This document shows positions 63,132-64,000 of a stretch of DNA of 64,000 nt, piece by piece. This DNA is from Warburgia ugandensis. Its lineage: Eukaryota > Streptophyta > Magnoliopsida > Canellales > Canellaceae. A model generated the notes under the pieces. The model had not been told where the DNA came from, did no database searches, and worked only from the letters and a program-made list of their open reading frames with translations. The position numbers and the translations under genes were made by a program. The stretch lies in contig CP141139.1 of the NCBI GenBank assembly GCA_035236585.1, positions 52,955,217 through 53,019,216 of the forward strand. Direction: 5' to 3'. Numbering within the stretch: position 1 is the stretch's first letter; every line of letters starts with the position of its first letter.

Positions 63132-63139
63132 CCCTCCTT
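63132..63139. repeat. Target site duplication, right copy
   Basis: CCCTCCTT, identical to 49,955-49,962. Confidence 0.93.
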
Positions 63140-64000
63140 GTATCTAATTGGGACAAGGTTGGGTGAGGCATGGTAGGAAATCAGAAACCCAAACTCCATG
63201 GTGGGATAAAAGGTCAGGATGTAACCCGAGGTGGCTGTGTGGTAGCGAGGAAAACCTAGTGACTCAACCCACATTGACCTTCACTATATATATACACACA
63301 CACAAAAAAAAAGCTCATATATTGTTAGTTTTTTTAGTTAAAGATTAAGAATTTTTTTATAAAAGTAATTTAAAAAAATATAAAAGTGTTAGAAAACCCC
63401 TAGTGTGAGACTTTCTCTTAGTTATCCTTCACCCCCCTCAACCCAGTGCCATAATAGTTGATGCGTCGGGTCATTATAGGATTTTCACATCTGCCTTGCT
63501 CCTCAATGGGTTGCAAACCTTAATGCCCCAAGACGGGGTAGGCATGGTGGGACTATAAAAGTCAAATCACAAGGTGGGGATAGGCAAGTTAAAACCCACC
63601 CTGCCTTGTCTATTGCTATCTCTAGAATAAATGTGCTAAGCAAATATTCAAAAATATATTTGCAAAGAAATTATCGAAATATGAATTTAACATTTTAAGT
63701 GGATTTGTATGCACCAATATGAAAAGAAAAGTTGCATTTGTAACTAATTCTATAGATAATAGTTGAGAATTTGATAACTATTGTTGAAATTTAGTTTTAG
63801 TTGGTAAATTCGGTAGGATTTGAAAACCATACAAGGGCATTTTGGTTAATAAAAAAGGTCAAATACATTTTTTGGAATCTTAAAAAGCCCTAGAAGTATA
63901 CTAAAAGATACAAGATAAAACATTAAAAAAAGTTCAAATTTTAAAACAATAAAAAAAAAAAACATTAGGAAACAAACAAAAAAATCAAAGATTTATTAAA
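63140..64000. other. Region right of the hAT element
   Basis: Noncoding as far as can be seen, with GGGTGAGG/GGTGGGGATAGGC words near 63,160 and 63,575 and A-rich runs at the end. Nothing recognised. Confidence 0.4.

Overview
The window is nuclear DNA of a flowering plant. The evidence is an intact plant-type UDP-glucose 6-dehydrogenase gene with a 5'-leader intron, an Au-type SINE pair, Athila-like and chromodomain (Del/Tekay-like) Ty3/gypsy retrotransposons with tRNA-Asp-like and tRNA-iMet primer sites, a nuclear copy of mitochondrial nad6, and plant hAT and CACTA-type transposase genes with GT-AG introns. The species cannot be named from the sequence. Only one protein-coding gene (UGDH, about 43.1-46.7 kb, minus strand) looks functional. 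Nearly everything else is decayed mobile DNA.

Layout. 1-12.5 kb holds an Athila gag-protease remnant (+), a minus-strand LTR with an attached internal region, a second diverged copy of that LTR, and pieces of a Del/Tekay-type LTR. At about 12.48 kb the LTR sequence switches to mitochondrial nad6, followed by probable further mitochondrial DNA. 16.6-21.8 kb is a second Athila copy, with primer site, gag and protease, but polymerase and integrase deleted. 22.1-23.8 kb is a Ty1/copia RNase H fragment ending in a strong hairpin. 24.8 kb has a 67-unit TC microsatellite. 26.8-30.46 kb is a third Athila copy, cut inside its reverse transcriptase by a Del/Tekay element (30.46-38.96 kb: 3.2-kb 5' LTR, primer site, gag, pol with chromodomain, truncated 3' LTR). 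A related LTR in opposite orientation (38.96-42.47 kb) carries a run of tandem repeats and stops inside a small gene-like fragment just beyond the 3' side of UGDH.

49,963-63,131 is the most striking object. It is a 13.17-kb hAT-superfamily transposon bounded by a perfect 8-bp target duplication (CCCTCCTT) and 12-bp terminal inverted repeats. Inside are a multi-exon hAT transposase pseudogene (+) and, divergent from it, an 11-or-more-exon pseudogene of the plant Ptta/En/Spm (CACTA TNPA-like) plus ULP1-protease type (-). Four separated arrays of short palindromes built on GGACGGTTA...TAACCGTCC bracket the two genes. The element also contains an RTE-type LINE fragment and a degenerate minisatellite. 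Two transposase systems and CACTA-like repeat arrays inside one hAT-delimited unit suggest a composite transposon. Both transposase genes now carry several stop codons, so any activity today would need enzymes supplied from elsewhere.
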